38,057 nt of DNA, taken from IMG/VR virus record IMGVR_UViG_3300050821_003114, positions 1 through 38,057 of that record; one strand, given 5' to 3'. A program made the position numbers and the translations under genes. The stretch's first letter is position 1. Each line of letters begins with the position of its first letter. Below are positions 7,639-15,780 of this stretch, in pieces. The notes beneath the pieces are model-generated. The model was not told the origin of the DNA and searched no databases. It saw only the letters and a program-made list of their open reading frames with translations. This stretch comes from a virus.

Positions 7639-8483
7639 TGTTAACAGTAGCTTATACTAAGTCGGGAGTTGAATTCCCCGCATTTTTTGATGGTACAGAA
7701 AATCGAATTCTCGGAAGGATTCAAACAGATGCTCCTAAGTTAAAGGTAGCTCCATTCAGTGAATATCTAGCCAGCATCAATGCTCCGGTTGTAGACGTAA
7801 CCAAACTTGCTCCATATGATCGCTATCAGGTAAACGTACCCGTCTTGGATCAAAACGGATTAGGTGCGTGTTGTGGTCACAGTCATACTACGGGAATGGA
7901 AAAAGCTCGTGATTCTGCCGGTTATACTTATCAGGCATTAAGCGCTGATTCTCTTTATGCTCAAGTAAATGGTGGGCATGATGGTGGTAGTGATCCGGCC
8001 GACTGCATCACTGCTATGGAACAAAATGGTATTTGTCTTTTAAGTGAAGTCCCTGATAAATGGGTTCTATGGCAAAATATCCCGGCGTCAGCCAAGGATA
8101 ATGCAAAGCGTTTTCGTATCGTAGCAGCCGGTGTTTATTCTTGTAAGAGTTTTGCTGAAGTCGTAACTGCTGATAGTTTAGGTTTTTCTACCACATTTAC
8201 TATTAATGTTGGTAACAATTTCGGTCCCGGTTCCGATGGTGTTGTAGGTTTTGCTCCGGGTTTTGCCAATCACTGTGTAGCAGGTGGAGAAGCCTTCCGC
8301 ATTCAAAATGGTACTCCTCAGTATCGTAGCCGTAACAGTTGGGGTACTTCATGGGGGCAAAACGGTCTATTTTGGATTGAAGCAAAACATATTGATAACC
8401 AACCCGGTGCAGAATGCTATGCAATTATGTGGGCTTTAGAAGATCCCCAAGAACCTAATCCTATTCCACACACACTACAATAA
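7638..8483 (+). CDS. papain-like (C1 family) cysteine protease, 281 aa
   Basis: The oxyanion Gln and nucleophile align with papain's QGxCGSC motif as Gln72 and Cys78 (DQNGLGACCGHSHT). Papain's following Trp is replaced by Cys79. The catalytic His is at 212 (ANHCVAGGEA) and the Asn at 233 in SRNSWGTSWGQNGLFWI, the typical papain NSWG signature. So the Cys-His-Asn set is complete. About 55 residues before the domain could be a short propeptide. There is no evident signal peptide, although both neighbours have one. Likely roles are digestion of host envelope proteins or processing of phage proteins; the substrate is unknown. Confidence 0.9.
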   Translation: MLTVAYTKSGVEFPAFFDGTENRILGRIQTDAPKLKVAPFSEYLASINAPVVDVTKLAPYDRYQVNVPVLDQNGLGACCGHSHTTGMEKARDSAGYTYQALSADSLYAQVNGGHDGGSDPADCITAMEQNGICLLSEVPDKWVLWQNIPASAKDNAKRFRIVAAGVYSCKSFAEVVTADSLGFSTTFTINVGNNFGPGSDGVVGFAPGFANHCVAGGEAFRIQNGTPQYRSRNSWGTSWGQNGLFWIEAKHIDNQPGAECYAIMWALEDPQEPNPIPHTLQ

Positions 8484-8492
8484 GGATAAATT

Positions 8493-8855
8493 ATGTTAAA
8501 TGCACTCGTATTAGCATTATTTACTCAGTTACCCATGCAGGGAATTTGTACCGAAGACAAGCCGGCTGTGAAACAACCACCGGCTGTCGTCGTACAAGAA
8601 AAAGTCGTTGTTGTAAAAATCTATGTAATGCTTGATAAATTCGACGTAGAACACCATAATGAGAATCTAAATATTCTTATCAATGAAGTCCGAGAAGCCA
8701 ACAAAAAGCCGTTTAAACTACAGGATCGTTTCGGGCAATGGTGGGAGCATCAAGATAAGGCTACGCTCCAGAGGTTTGTAAGTCAACTTAATTATGACGT
8801 AAGGCCACAAGCCCCGGTTTATGGGAATTGTGCCACCGGCCAATGCGGGAGATAG
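8493..8855 (+). CDS. small exported protein, 120 aa
   Basis: The N-terminus reads as a signal peptide (LNALVLALFTQLPMQGI, about residues 2-18), followed by a Lys/Val-rich strand region and a charged helical part. It ends in CATGQCGR with two cysteines. It closes the exported-protein group and stops at TAG. The family is not recognised; a periplasmic or surface location is inferred from the signal. Confidence 0.65.
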   Translation: MLNALVLALFTQLPMQGICTEDKPAVKQPPAVVVQEKVVVVKIYVMLDKFDVEHHNENLNILINEVREANKKPFKLQDRFGQWWEHQDKATLQRFVSQLNYDVRPQAPVYGNCATGQCGR

Positions 8856-8865
8856 ACGTAGCTGG

Positions 8866-8878
8866 CCTATAATATAGG
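8866..8878 (+). promoter_or_regulatory. possible -10 element inside a short palindrome
   Basis: The 58-nt gap between 8855 and 8914 contains CCTATA-A-TATAGG, a 6-bp perfect inverted repeat that includes a consensus TATAAT at 8868-8873. No clear -35 box sits 16-18 nt upstream. It could be a promoter for the following operon, perhaps one read by the phage's own sigma-like factor, or an operator. Low certainty. Confidence 0.3.
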
Positions 8879-8913
8879 GGCGGATAAGGACACTTTAAAG
8901 GAAAGGAATTAGT

Positions 8914-9177
8914 ATGAATATTTCCTGGACAACTACTAATGAGTTGGGTGAGGTTGTTACGCATAATCATCCAACCATTACTACTGAAAATGCTCATAGC
9001 TATGCAAAGCAGACATGCCATACATGTTGGGGTAAGGGTTACAACACTTATGACAATGGATATGAATACTTCAGTGTAAATGAAAATGAGCATTCTTGGA
9101 TTGAACGCAGACGTAGCAATGAAAGAGCTATTCTTTGTGATTGCTCAATCAGGACTATTCAGAGGACCGGATTATAA
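8914..9177 (+). CDS. small putative zinc-binding protein, 87 aa
   Basis: It starts at ATG 8914 behind GGAAAGGAA. CHTCWGKGY at about 35-43 is a DnaJ-like zinc-finger half-motif and CDC near residue 76 could complete a metal site. No other domain is seen. It overlaps the next gene by one nucleotide (TAATG). The binding partner is unknown. Confidence 0.65.
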   Translation: MNISWTTTNELGEVVTHNHPTITTENAHSYAKQTCHTCWGKGYNTYDNGYEYFSVNENEHSWIERRRSNERAILCDCSIRTIQRTGL

Positions 9178-9530
9178 TGATAGATCTTTACTTTATCCAA
9201 TATGGCTATGATTTATTCTTGAAAGAAAAAGGCGATGCTTGGCCGGGATGGAATAAAATGCCGGAAGGTTTTAAATGGGAAGATGGCCAACCTAGACCCA
9301 AGGAAGGATATTATGAACTATGTAAAAAGGGCTATAAACAAGCTAGAATTGATTATATTAAACCACACGTTGTTGATTTTCTAAAAGAATTAAAAGTTTT
9401 AGAGGGTAAATATAATTGTGAAGTAGATACCGGTTGTGGCTGTTGTGGAGGTGGTTACTTTGTAACTATAGACGGAAAAACCTTTGAATTCGATCCGGGT
9501 GATTATAAAGAGGAAAATAATAATGACTGA
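9177..9530 (+). CDS. hypothetical protein, 117 aa, with Cys cluster
   Basis: It starts at ATG 9177, sharing a base with the preceding stop. The N-terminal half is aromatic and charged (PGWNKMPEGFKWEDGQPRP). Near residues 92-98 is the cluster CGCCGGG, possibly metal-binding, followed by a short beta segment (YFVTIDGKTFEFDPGDY). No family is recognised. It overlaps the dCMP deaminase gene by 8 nt. Confidence 0.65.
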   Translation: MIDLYFIQYGYDLFLKEKGDAWPGWNKMPEGFKWEDGQPRPKEGYYELCKKGYKQARIDYIKPHVVDFLKELKVLEGKYNCEVDTGCGCCGGGYFVTIDGKTFEFDPGDYKEENNND

Positions 9531-10140
9531 TAAATTCGTAAGAAAATATATGCGAATGGCACATTTTGTTGGTAGTGATGCGAATCCGTGTCTTTCCCGT
9601 GGTATTGGATCTGTGATCGTTGACCCTGTCAGGAACCGCGAAGTATCAACCGGATACAATGGACCGGCCAAGGGCGTTCCCCACTTGGATAGTTATGAAT
9701 CCTTGAAGGAATTCGTATATCCACAATTAACAGATGAAGACGTATCTCGTATGAGATGTGTTGAAGGAACAAAGGAAGATCTATTGGGTAGTGCCGACGA
9801 TTTCGCCCGATTGTATGAGGGCTGTAAAACTTGTCCTCGCAAACTAATCGGAGCCAAAAGCGGCGAACGCCTAGACCTTTGTGCGTGTGCTCACAGCGAA
9901 CGCAACGCCTTGCTAAATGCTACCGTAGATGTAACTGGTTTTTATCTATTTGCCTATTGTGGTACACCCTGTTTGGATTGCACTGTTGAAATCATCAATA
10001 AAGGTATTAAGAGGGTTTACTGCTTGGCAGAGGATAGTGGCCCGAAGGATAATAAGTATTATAGCTGGCGCTCTGAATGGCAGTTTGAAAAGGCCGGTGT
10101 AGAAGTAGTTAAACTTCAAAGGGATTGGATTCATGAGTAA
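9523..10140 (+). CDS. dCMP deaminase
   Basis: This zinc enzyme deaminates dCMP to dUMP, the substrate of the ThyA encoded at 16941. The catalytic motif is CAHSERNAL (His124, Glu126) with the zinc cysteines in GTPCLDC (Cys150, Cys153). Extra cysteines C101 and C104 (CKTC) suggest the second structural zinc seen in phage and ComEB-type deaminases. The 205-residue length fits. ATG 9523 is chosen; upstream codons overlap the previous gene too far. It lies in a run of small unknown genes and overlaps the next by 8 nt. Confidence 0.92.
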   Translation: MTDKFVRKYMRMAHFVGSDANPCLSRGIGSVIVDPVRNREVSTGYNGPAKGVPHLDSYESLKEFVYPQLTDEDVSRMRCVEGTKEDLLGSADDFARLYEGCKTCPRKLIGAKSGERLDLCACAHSERNALLNATVDVTGFYLFAYCGTPCLDCTVEIINKGIKRVYCLAEDSGPKDNKYYSWRSEWQFEKAGVEVVKLQRDWIHE

Positions 10141-10369
10141 ACCTCAACCTAAAACATATTATGATATTCATGATTTAAAAAAATATTATAATCTGGATAG
10201 TATTAGAGACTTTTTGTATAAAGATGATTATCTGTCCAACGGACAAATGATTCATATTTATAAACCATATTTTGATGATATCGATAATGATGAAGACCGG
10301 CTAGTTTCCGAGAGACGCAAAATGATATATGACGAATTCGGAGAAATAGAAGTCAAGGTGTGGTGGTAA
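10133..10369 (+). CDS. hypothetical protein, 78 aa
   Basis: Tyr-, Asp- and Lys-rich, starting within the end of the deaminase gene behind AAAGGGAT. No motif is seen. The next gene starts on the base after its stop, so it sits in the same operon. Function unknown. Confidence 0.65.
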   Translation: MSKPQPKTYYDIHDLKKYYNLDSIRDFLYKDDYLSNGQMIHIYKPYFDDIDNDEDRLVSERRKMIYDEFGEIEVKVWW

Positions 10370-10762
10370 ATGTCTATATCTTTTAATCGTTATAAGATAT
10401 TTCCAGGAGAAGTATATACATCTGAGAATGATCAAACCTATTGCATCGACTATAAGCATAATATAATTAAGGTCCCTGTGGGAGAATTGTTTTCTTTTTT
10501 CGAGATTAATTATAGGTGGGCTTTTCCGCCAATGAAAAAGAAAGACGATCCAGGTGGCTTTTATGATTATATAAAAGGACATGTTGATACTTATAATAAA
10601 TATATAAACAATCTTTTCGACAAACTGGCTGTTGGCTCTAATGATAAAAGTGAATTCTGGTTATATGAAAATGATCTTTGGATTCTTCCAGATTATCAAA
10701 CTAAAGAACAGGTTATGTTTCAAAATATAGGCATTATAAGGATAGATAATAATGAGTTGTAA
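10370..10762 (+). CDS. hypothetical protein, 130 aa
   Basis: It follows directly on the preceding stop codon. The protein is aromatic-rich, with repeated Tyr/Trp/Phe (NYRWAFPPMKKKDDPGGFYD) and no transmembrane segment or known motif. It overlaps the zinc-binding gene downstream by 11 nt. Confidence 0.65.
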   Translation: MSISFNRYKIFPGEVYTSENDQTYCIDYKHNIIKVPVGELFSFFEINYRWAFPPMKKKDDPGGFYDYIKGHVDTYNKYINNLFDKLAVGSNDKSEFWLYENDLWILPDYQTKEQVMFQNIGIIRIDNNEL

Positions 10763-10958
10763 TCATGATTGGGTTATTGATGATTGTTATCATTATGACG
10801 ATGAAGTTTTTCCTGTTAGATCACACAGATGCCGGCGATGTAAAGAAGAAGTATGGGTTATTGATCCGGAACTAATAGAGTCTAGACATCAATATGACAA
10901 ATTCTGGGATATTATGCGTGATATTGCTAGAGAAAGAAATTCAAGAGGATTAAAATAA
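10752..10958 (+). CDS. small zinc-ribbon-like protein, 68 aa
   Basis: Cys3, His5, Cys12 and His14, then a CxxC pair at 27-30 (CRRCKEEVWVID), suggest one bound zinc. The C-terminal third is helical (FWDIMRDIARERN). It overlaps the neighbours on both sides. One of several tiny Cys-rich proteins in this phage; the target is unknown. Confidence 0.65.
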   Translation: MSCNHDWVIDDCYHYDDEVFPVRSHRCRRCKEEVWVIDPELIESRHQYDKFWDIMRDIARERNSRGLK

Positions 10959-11173
10959 TGGCAATTAAAGAAGACGGATATATTTATTGGTATTGGTGGG
11001 CTAAATATAAAAAAGGTAAAGACCGGTTAGTTATCGTTGAAGTTCGTGAATTTGGAGCAGATGGTGAAAAATGTCTCAATTATGAATTACCTGGAAGTGA
11101 TTGGGGATATACAGAAGAAGATTTTGAATTTATCCAATTAATAGAGGAACCTCTATATGATCCATCTAATTAA
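10958..11173 (+). CDS. hypothetical protein, 71 aa (shares C-terminal motif with the 22356 gene)
   Basis: Trp/Tyr-rich N-terminus (YIYWYWWAKYKKGKDRL) and an acidic C-terminus. The segment EFIQLIEEPL near residues 57-66 matches EFIRLVEEPL in the protein at 22356, including an identical 14-nt DNA core, so the two may be distant paralogues. It overlaps the macrodomain gene by 17 nt. No known function. Confidence 0.63.
   Translation: MAIKEDGYIYWYWWAKYKKGKDRLVIVEVREFGADGEKCLNYELPGSDWGYTEEDFEFIQLIEEPLYDPSN
11142..11155 (+). repeat. TAGAGG-AA-CCTCTA inverted repeat, copy 1
   Basis: A 14-nt sequence with 6-bp arms and a two-base centre, ending just before the macrodomain ATG at 11157. The same 14 bases occur at 22504-22517. 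It codes for IEEPL, so it may simply reflect a shared protein motif, but the symmetry and place could make it a protein-binding site. Confidence 0.5.
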
Positions 11174-11627
11174 AGGAGATCTATTTACAACCAAGGCAAC
11201 AGTAATTGCACACGGGGTTAATTGTCGTGGAGCATTTGGTTCCGGGGTAGCCGGGCAAATTGCAAAACGCTGGCCTAAAGTACAAGAGTCATACTTAGAA
11301 AGATATCGTCTAAAAGGGTGGAAGCTTGGAGATGTAGAGTTAGTCTATTCTAGAAGTCCCCTAAAACACCCCATTATTGCCAATATGGCTACGCAAGATA
11401 AATTTGGTTATGATGGAAAACTGTATGCTGATTATAATGCTATAGATATTTGTTTAGATCAAGTGTTGTATTTTGCCGATTATTGTGGTTATTCCGTAGC
11501 CATGCCCAAGGTTGGATGTGGTCTGGCCGGAGCGGACTGGAATATAGTCTATGGAATACTACAAGATCTTTCCTGTAAATACGATCGCGTAGCGATCGAG
11601 GTATATGAATTGAATAATAGAGAATGA
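11157..11627 (+). CDS. macrodomain protein (ADP-ribose binding or hydrolase)
   Basis: A single 156-residue macrodomain. GDLF at 7-10, VIAHGVNCRGAFGSGVAGQI at 16-35 and VAMPKVGCGLAGADW at 114-128 are the ADP-ribose-binding loops, most like the Poa1/TARG1/DarG branch. Such proteins hydrolyse ADP-ribose-1''-phosphate or remove ADP-ribose from modified residues. With a PARP-like gene at 165 it is a candidate eraser for the phage's own mark, or a counter to host ADP-ribosylation. The catalytic residue cannot be fixed by eye: TARG1's Asp after CGL is Ala here, as in many phage members. It overlaps both neighbours. Confidence 0.88.
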   Translation: MIHLIKGDLFTTKATVIAHGVNCRGAFGSGVAGQIAKRWPKVQESYLERYRLKGWKLGDVELVYSRSPLKHPIIANMATQDKFGYDGKLYADYNAIDICLDQVLYFADYCGYSVAMPKVGCGLAGADWNIVYGILQDLSCKYDRVAIEVYELNNRE

Positions 11628-11638
11628 TGGAGCTGATT

Positions 11639-14600
11639 ATGTTGTTGACGAACGATTTTTCAAAAGAGATTTGGTTTAATACTTATAAATATGAAGAGGA
11701 GAAAGACCTATCAGGTACATTTCTACGTAACGCGGTATCGATTGCCTCAGTGGAGAAGACAGAAGAATTGAGAGAGTACTGGACTCAACAGTTTAATGAT
11801 GTGTTGCAAAAAATGCAACTTTGTCCGGCCGGAAGAATACTTGCTAACGCCGGAACACATTATAAAGGAACTACATTATTTAATTGTTACGTTGGTTCTA
11901 GACCTTCTTATGATTTGGATTCTCTTGATGGTATTCTTGAGACGTTGCGTATCCAGGCACAAACGCTGAAAAGCGAAGGTGGTTGGGGAATGAATTTCTC
12001 TTTCATACGCCCTAGGGGTTCTACAATATATGGAATTGGGGTAGAGACTCCTGGATCTATTAAGTATATGGAACTGTTTAATCGGTCGTCAGACATAATC
12101 ACAGCAGGATCAGGCAGGGAAGCCGGCAAGGTCGGGTTGAAGAAAAAGATACGTAAAGGCGCACAAATGGGGATGTTATCAGTCTGGCATCCCGATATAT
12201 TAGAATTCATCACAGCAAAGAGAGTAGCTAATCGACTGGATAAATTCAACGTCTCCGTAGTAGCTGATAAGAAGTTTATGGAGAAAGTACTTCTCTATGA
12301 AGAATCTGGACAGGATTCCGAATGGGACTTTATTTTTCCGGAAACAACTCATCCGAACTACAAATCTGAATGGGATGGTAATATATATAGATGGGTCGAT
12401 AAAGGATATCCGGTACGCAAATACGGCAGTATCCTGGTAAGCAAACTCTGGGATTTGATCATGCGATCTACCTTTGATTACAATGATCCCGGCATCTTTT
12501 TTGAAGATCGTGCTAATGCTACACATCTATTTAGTTATGATCTGGATAAGTATATATTGTGTACAAACCCTTGTCAACCAGCATGGGCTACTGTTTTAAC
12601 TCCTAATGGTATTTCTACACTCAAAGATATTAACATTGGTGATTTGATTTGGTCTGAAAAAGGATGGACTAAAGTAGTTAATAAAGTGTGTACAGGAAAT
12701 AAAGATGTATATGCTTACAAAACCACTTTTGGGACATTTTATGGAACCGAAAACCATAAAGTGTTAGAAAATGGAGAAAAGATAGAAGCGAAAAGTGCTG
12801 AAGGTATAGATATTTTAAGAGGCGGATATAATGCTGCTTCATATATTTGTAACCCAAAAATAATAATGGATGGTTTAGTCTTTGGTGATGGTTCTGTTCA
12901 CAAAGCATCAAATAATCTAGTACATTTAAATATAGGAAAAGATGATCAAGATTATTTTGATAGTTCTATTAGTAATTACATTGGACAGCATAGACCGGGT
13001 TTACATGAGTATTCGTATGAGATAAAAACAGATATACTACCCGAAGAATTGCCGCACACTTACGCTAGAAAAATTCCTGACAGGTATTTCTATGGTGATA
13101 AATTAACAGTAAGATCGTTTCTCAAAGGATTATATTCTGCAAATGGTAGTGTAACAGGGGGTAGAGTAACTCTCAAAGCAAGTTCCTATACAGTGATTTC
13201 ACAAGTTCAAATCATGTTATCTTCTTTAGGAATTGCATCTTATTATACTGTTAATAAGCCAAATAAGATTAAATTTTCTAATGGAGAATATGAGTGTAAA
13301 AAGAGTTATGATCTTAATATTACTAGAGATAAACACAAATTTTGGGCTATCATTGGATTTCTTCAAAAATATAAACAGGACAAATTATACCTATTAATTA
13401 AAAATAAATGTGATAAACCAGAAGTAATCACAAAAGATATTCATACTATAGAATTTGTTGGTAATGAAGATGTTTATGATATAACAGTAGATAATGTGAC
13501 ACATACTTATTGGACTGGTGGATTAAACGTATCAAACTGCGGCGAACAGAGCATGCCATATGGATCTGTATGTGATCTAGCATCTATTCCATTACCATCC
13601 TTCTATAAGAACGGTATATTTGACTACGTTGAATTTGAAAGGGCGGTTAGAGTAGCAGTTCGTTTACTTGATAATGTTAATGACTATAGTTCTACCCCGC
13701 ATGAAAGTTATACTAAGTCTGCCAGAGAGAACCGGCGAATTGGTCTAGGGTTAATGGGTTGGGCTAGCTTACTCTATCTGATGAAAGTCCGGTTTGGCAG
13801 CGATGAAGCGGAAGCTATTAAACACAAGTTGATGAAAACCTTTACTTCTGCCGCCGTTCAGGCTTCGATAGACCTCGCCATTGAGAAAGGCCCGTTCACG
13901 GGCTGTGATAAGGAAAAGTTAGCAGATCATCCGTTTTGGGACCAAATAGAATTAGACGCAGGATATAGGGAAGCTATACGTAAACATGGACTTCGCAATT
14001 CTGCCCTATTTAGCATCCAGCCGAATGGAAATACCGGAGTTCTTATGAATTTAATGAGCGGTGGCGCGGCCGAACCCATTTTTATGCATGAATATATTCG
14101 TACCGTAATCGTACAACCGGCTCCGGAACATATCAAAGACCGTTGTCCTAAATATGAACAGGGAGAATTCCATGAGACTGATCTTTTCAAATTTACAAAG
14201 GAAGGCTCGGAGACGATTCTAAAAGGCACGGATGAAACCGGAGTAACCTATAAGATAGATAAGAACAGAGGGTTGACCAAAGAGGTACTCTGCGAAGATT
14301 ATGCTGTCAAGAAATTGAAAGAAATCGGAGAATGGGACTCGGAAGCGCCTTGGGCGGTTACAACCACTAATTTATCTGTAGAAGATCATATAAAGGATCT
14401 TAAAGGTTGGGCTAAATGGATTGATTCCGCAATCAGCAAGACAGTTAATATTCCAAATGACTATTCATATGAAGACTTTAAGAAAATCTATTTGGAAGCT
14501 TACAAGACCGGAGTTATCAAAGGTATAACTACATACCGGGCCGGCACTATGACCAGCGTATTATCTGCCAAAATGAAGGATAAGATTTATAAGACCAACG

Positions 14601-15103
14601 CCCCAAAAAGACCTAGATCTCTTCCCTGTAAAGTATTTTATCCAATGCTTCGTGGGCAACGTTATTATGTGGTATGTGGTTTATATGAGGATGATTTATA
14701 CGAAGTTTTTGCCGGAAAATTAACCGAATGCATTCCTCACAGTATTACAGAGGGTGAAATAGTAAAAGTTAAAAAAGGTCATTATAGGTTAATTAATAAT
14801 GATGATGTAATCATTGACAATCTCATAGAACATTGTGATCATTCGGAAGAGGCTATTTGTCGTTTGATGAGTGCCGGACTTCGACATGGAACGGACGTGA
14901 AATTTCTTAAAGAACAACTATCTAATTGTAAAGGAGAACTATATTCTTTTGGAAAAGTTCTTGGAAGAATTTTAGGTAAGTTTATTCCGGATAATACTTT
15001 ATCGAACGAGTTATGTCCGGATTGTGGAAAGAATTTAGTTTTTACTGAGGGTTGTAAGGGTTGCACCGGAGACGGTGGTTGTGGATGGAGTAAATGCTCA
15101 TGA
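11639..15103 (+). CDS. nrdJ: adenosylcobalamin-dependent (class II) ribonucleoside-diphosphate reductase with intein
   Basis: It reduces ribonucleotides to deoxyribonucleotides using a B12-derived radical, without needing oxygen or a second subunit. ATG 11639 has GGAG six nucleotides upstream; ATGs at 11624 and 11627 are alternatives. The translation is 1154 residues, or 832 after removal of the 322-residue intein (residues 312-633). Features include TLFNCYV (first redox Cys), NP|CGEQ interrupted by the intein (radical Cys and Glu), GSVCDLASIPL (second redox Cys), RRIGLGLMGWA and a Cys-rich tail (LCPDCGK, CGWSKC) typical of NrdJ. Directly downstream are two exported enzymes, then thyA and DHFR. 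The class II call rests on the tail and the absence of a small subunit gene here. Confidence 0.93.
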   Translation: MLLTNDFSKEIWFNTYKYEEEKDLSGTFLRNAVSIASVEKTEELREYWTQQFNDVLQKMQLCPAGRILANAGTHYKGTTLFNCYVGSRPSYDLDSLDGILETLRIQAQTLKSEGGWGMNFSFIRPRGSTIYGIGVETPGSIKYMELFNRSSDIITAGSGREAGKVGLKKKIRKGAQMGMLSVWHPDILEFITAKRVANRLDKFNVSVVADKKFMEKVLLYEESGQDSEWDFIFPETTHPNYKSEWDGNIYRWVDKGYPVRKYGSILVSKLWDLIMRSTFDYNDPGIFFEDRANATHLFSYDLDKYILCTNPCQPAWATVLTPNGISTLKDINIGDLIWSEKGWTKVVNKVCTGNKDVYAYKTTFGTFYGTENHKVLENGEKIEAKSAEGIDILRGGYNAASYICNPKIIMDGLVFGDGSVHKASNNLVHLNIGKDDQDYFDSSISNYIGQHRPGLHEYSYEIKTDILPEELPHTYARKIPDRYFYGDKLTVRSFLKGLYSANGSVTGGRVTLKASSYTVISQVQIMLSSLGIASYYTVNKPNKIKFSNGEYECKKSYDLNITRDKHKFWAIIGFLQKYKQDKLYLLIKNKCDKPEVITKDIHTIEFVGNEDVYDITVDNVTHTYWTGGLNVSNCGEQSMPYGSVCDLASIPLPSFYKNGIFDYVEFERAVRVAVRLLDNVNDYSSTPHESYTKSARENRRIGLGLMGWASLLYLMKVRFGSDEAEAIKHKLMKTFTSAAVQASIDLAIEKGPFTGCDKEKLADHPFWDQIELDAGYREAIRKHGLRNSALFSIQPNGNTGVLMNLMSGGAAEPIFMHEYIRTVIVQPAPEHIKDRCPKYEQGEFHETDLFKFTKEGSETILKGTDETGVTYKIDKNRGLTKEVLCEDYAVKKLKEIGEWDSEAPWAVTTTNLSVEDHIKDLKGWAKWIDSAISKTVNIPNDYSYEDFKKIYLEAYKTGVIKGITTYRAGTMTSVLSAKMKDKIYKTNAPKRPRSLPCKVFYPMLRGQRYYVVCGLYEDDLYEVFAGKLTECIPHSITEGEIVKVKKGHYRLINNDDVIIDNLIEHCDHSEEAICRLMSAGLRHGTDVKFLKEQLSNCKGELYSFGKVLGRILGKFIPDNTLSNELCPDCGKNLVFTEGCKGCTGDGGCGWSKCS
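12572..13537 (+). other. intein with LAGLIDADG-type endonuclease in nrdJ
   Basis: A 322-residue in-frame insert. It begins with Cys (CQPAWATVLTPNGI, block A), has TENHKVL (block B TxxH), two endonuclease-like motifs (LVFGDGSVH and FLKGLYSANGSV, LAGLIDADG-like), and ends EDVYDITVDNVTHTYWTGG...NVSN before Cys+1. The penultimate residue is Ser rather than the usual His. The terminal Asn and the downstream Cys nucleophile are intact, so splicing is expected. Its codons are visibly more AT-rich than the flanking nrdJ sequence, consistent with separate acquisition. Confidence 0.93.
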
Positions 15104-15780
15104 ATAAATTAGCTATAATATTATTAAGTATGTTGTTATTTTTACAATATTTTGTAAGTGTATTACCCAAGAATCCGGTTAAAGAAATATCTGGGGTTTC
15201 CGTAACTATCAAATACGCTGGTGGAACCGGTAGCGGAGTTATCCAGAAAATTGGAAATGATGTTTACGTATGGACTGCTAACCATGTTTTGACATCACCT
15301 ATTCCTTTCCCTTGGCCTGTAGAAGTTGTTTACGATGTTCACCACAAAGGCCGCCATACAGCAATTCAATATTTTAGAGCAGAAATATTTGCTAGAAGTG
15401 AAGAATATGATTTAGCAATCTTAAAACTAAAACATAATCACTATTTTAGATACGGTGCAGAATTATATAAAGATGATGAAATTCCGGAAGTAGGACAAGA
15501 TATTTGGGGTGTGTTTGCTCCTCTCGGAGAAGAAAACTCACAAACCGTTGTTAGAGGTACTATTTCGCAAACGGATAGACTTTTCAAAGGAAGAAGTATA
15601 GATCAAATTGATTGTTCTATAAATAGGGGTTGTTCTGGTGGTGGAGTTTTCCTTAATGACGGTAGACTTATAGGTATTGCTGTTATGATGAGAGATAATA
15701 ATATAGGTCTTATGGTTCCCGTTCGCGTGATGAGGGAATGGGCTAAAACTACTGATTTACCGAAGGAACTTTATCAATGA
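15100..15780 (+). CDS. exported trypsin-like serine protease
   Basis: An N-terminal signal or anchor (LAIILLSMLLFLQYFVSVL, residues 4-22) precedes a chymotrypsin-fold domain of the HtrA type without a PDZ domain. The triad is His62 (TANHVL), Asp104 (EYDLAILKL) and Ser179 (NRGCSGGGVF). GTGSGVI at 43-49 and GRLIGIAV at 188-195 are also family-typical. ATG 15100 overlaps the nrdJ stop by 4 nt; ATG 15094 is possible. It ends in an ATGA overlap with the glycoamylase-like gene. Substrates are probably envelope proteins, by inference from export. Confidence 0.88.
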   Translation: MNKLAIILLSMLLFLQYFVSVLPKNPVKEISGVSVTIKYAGGTGSGVIQKIGNDVYVWTANHVLTSPIPFPWPVEVVYDVHHKGRHTAIQYFRAEIFARSEEYDLAILKLKHNHYFRYGAELYKDDEIPEVGQDIWGVFAPLGEENSQTVVRGTISQTDRLFKGRSIDQIDCSINRGCSGGGVFLNDGRLIGIAVMMRDNNIGLMVPVRVMREWAKTTDLPKELYQ

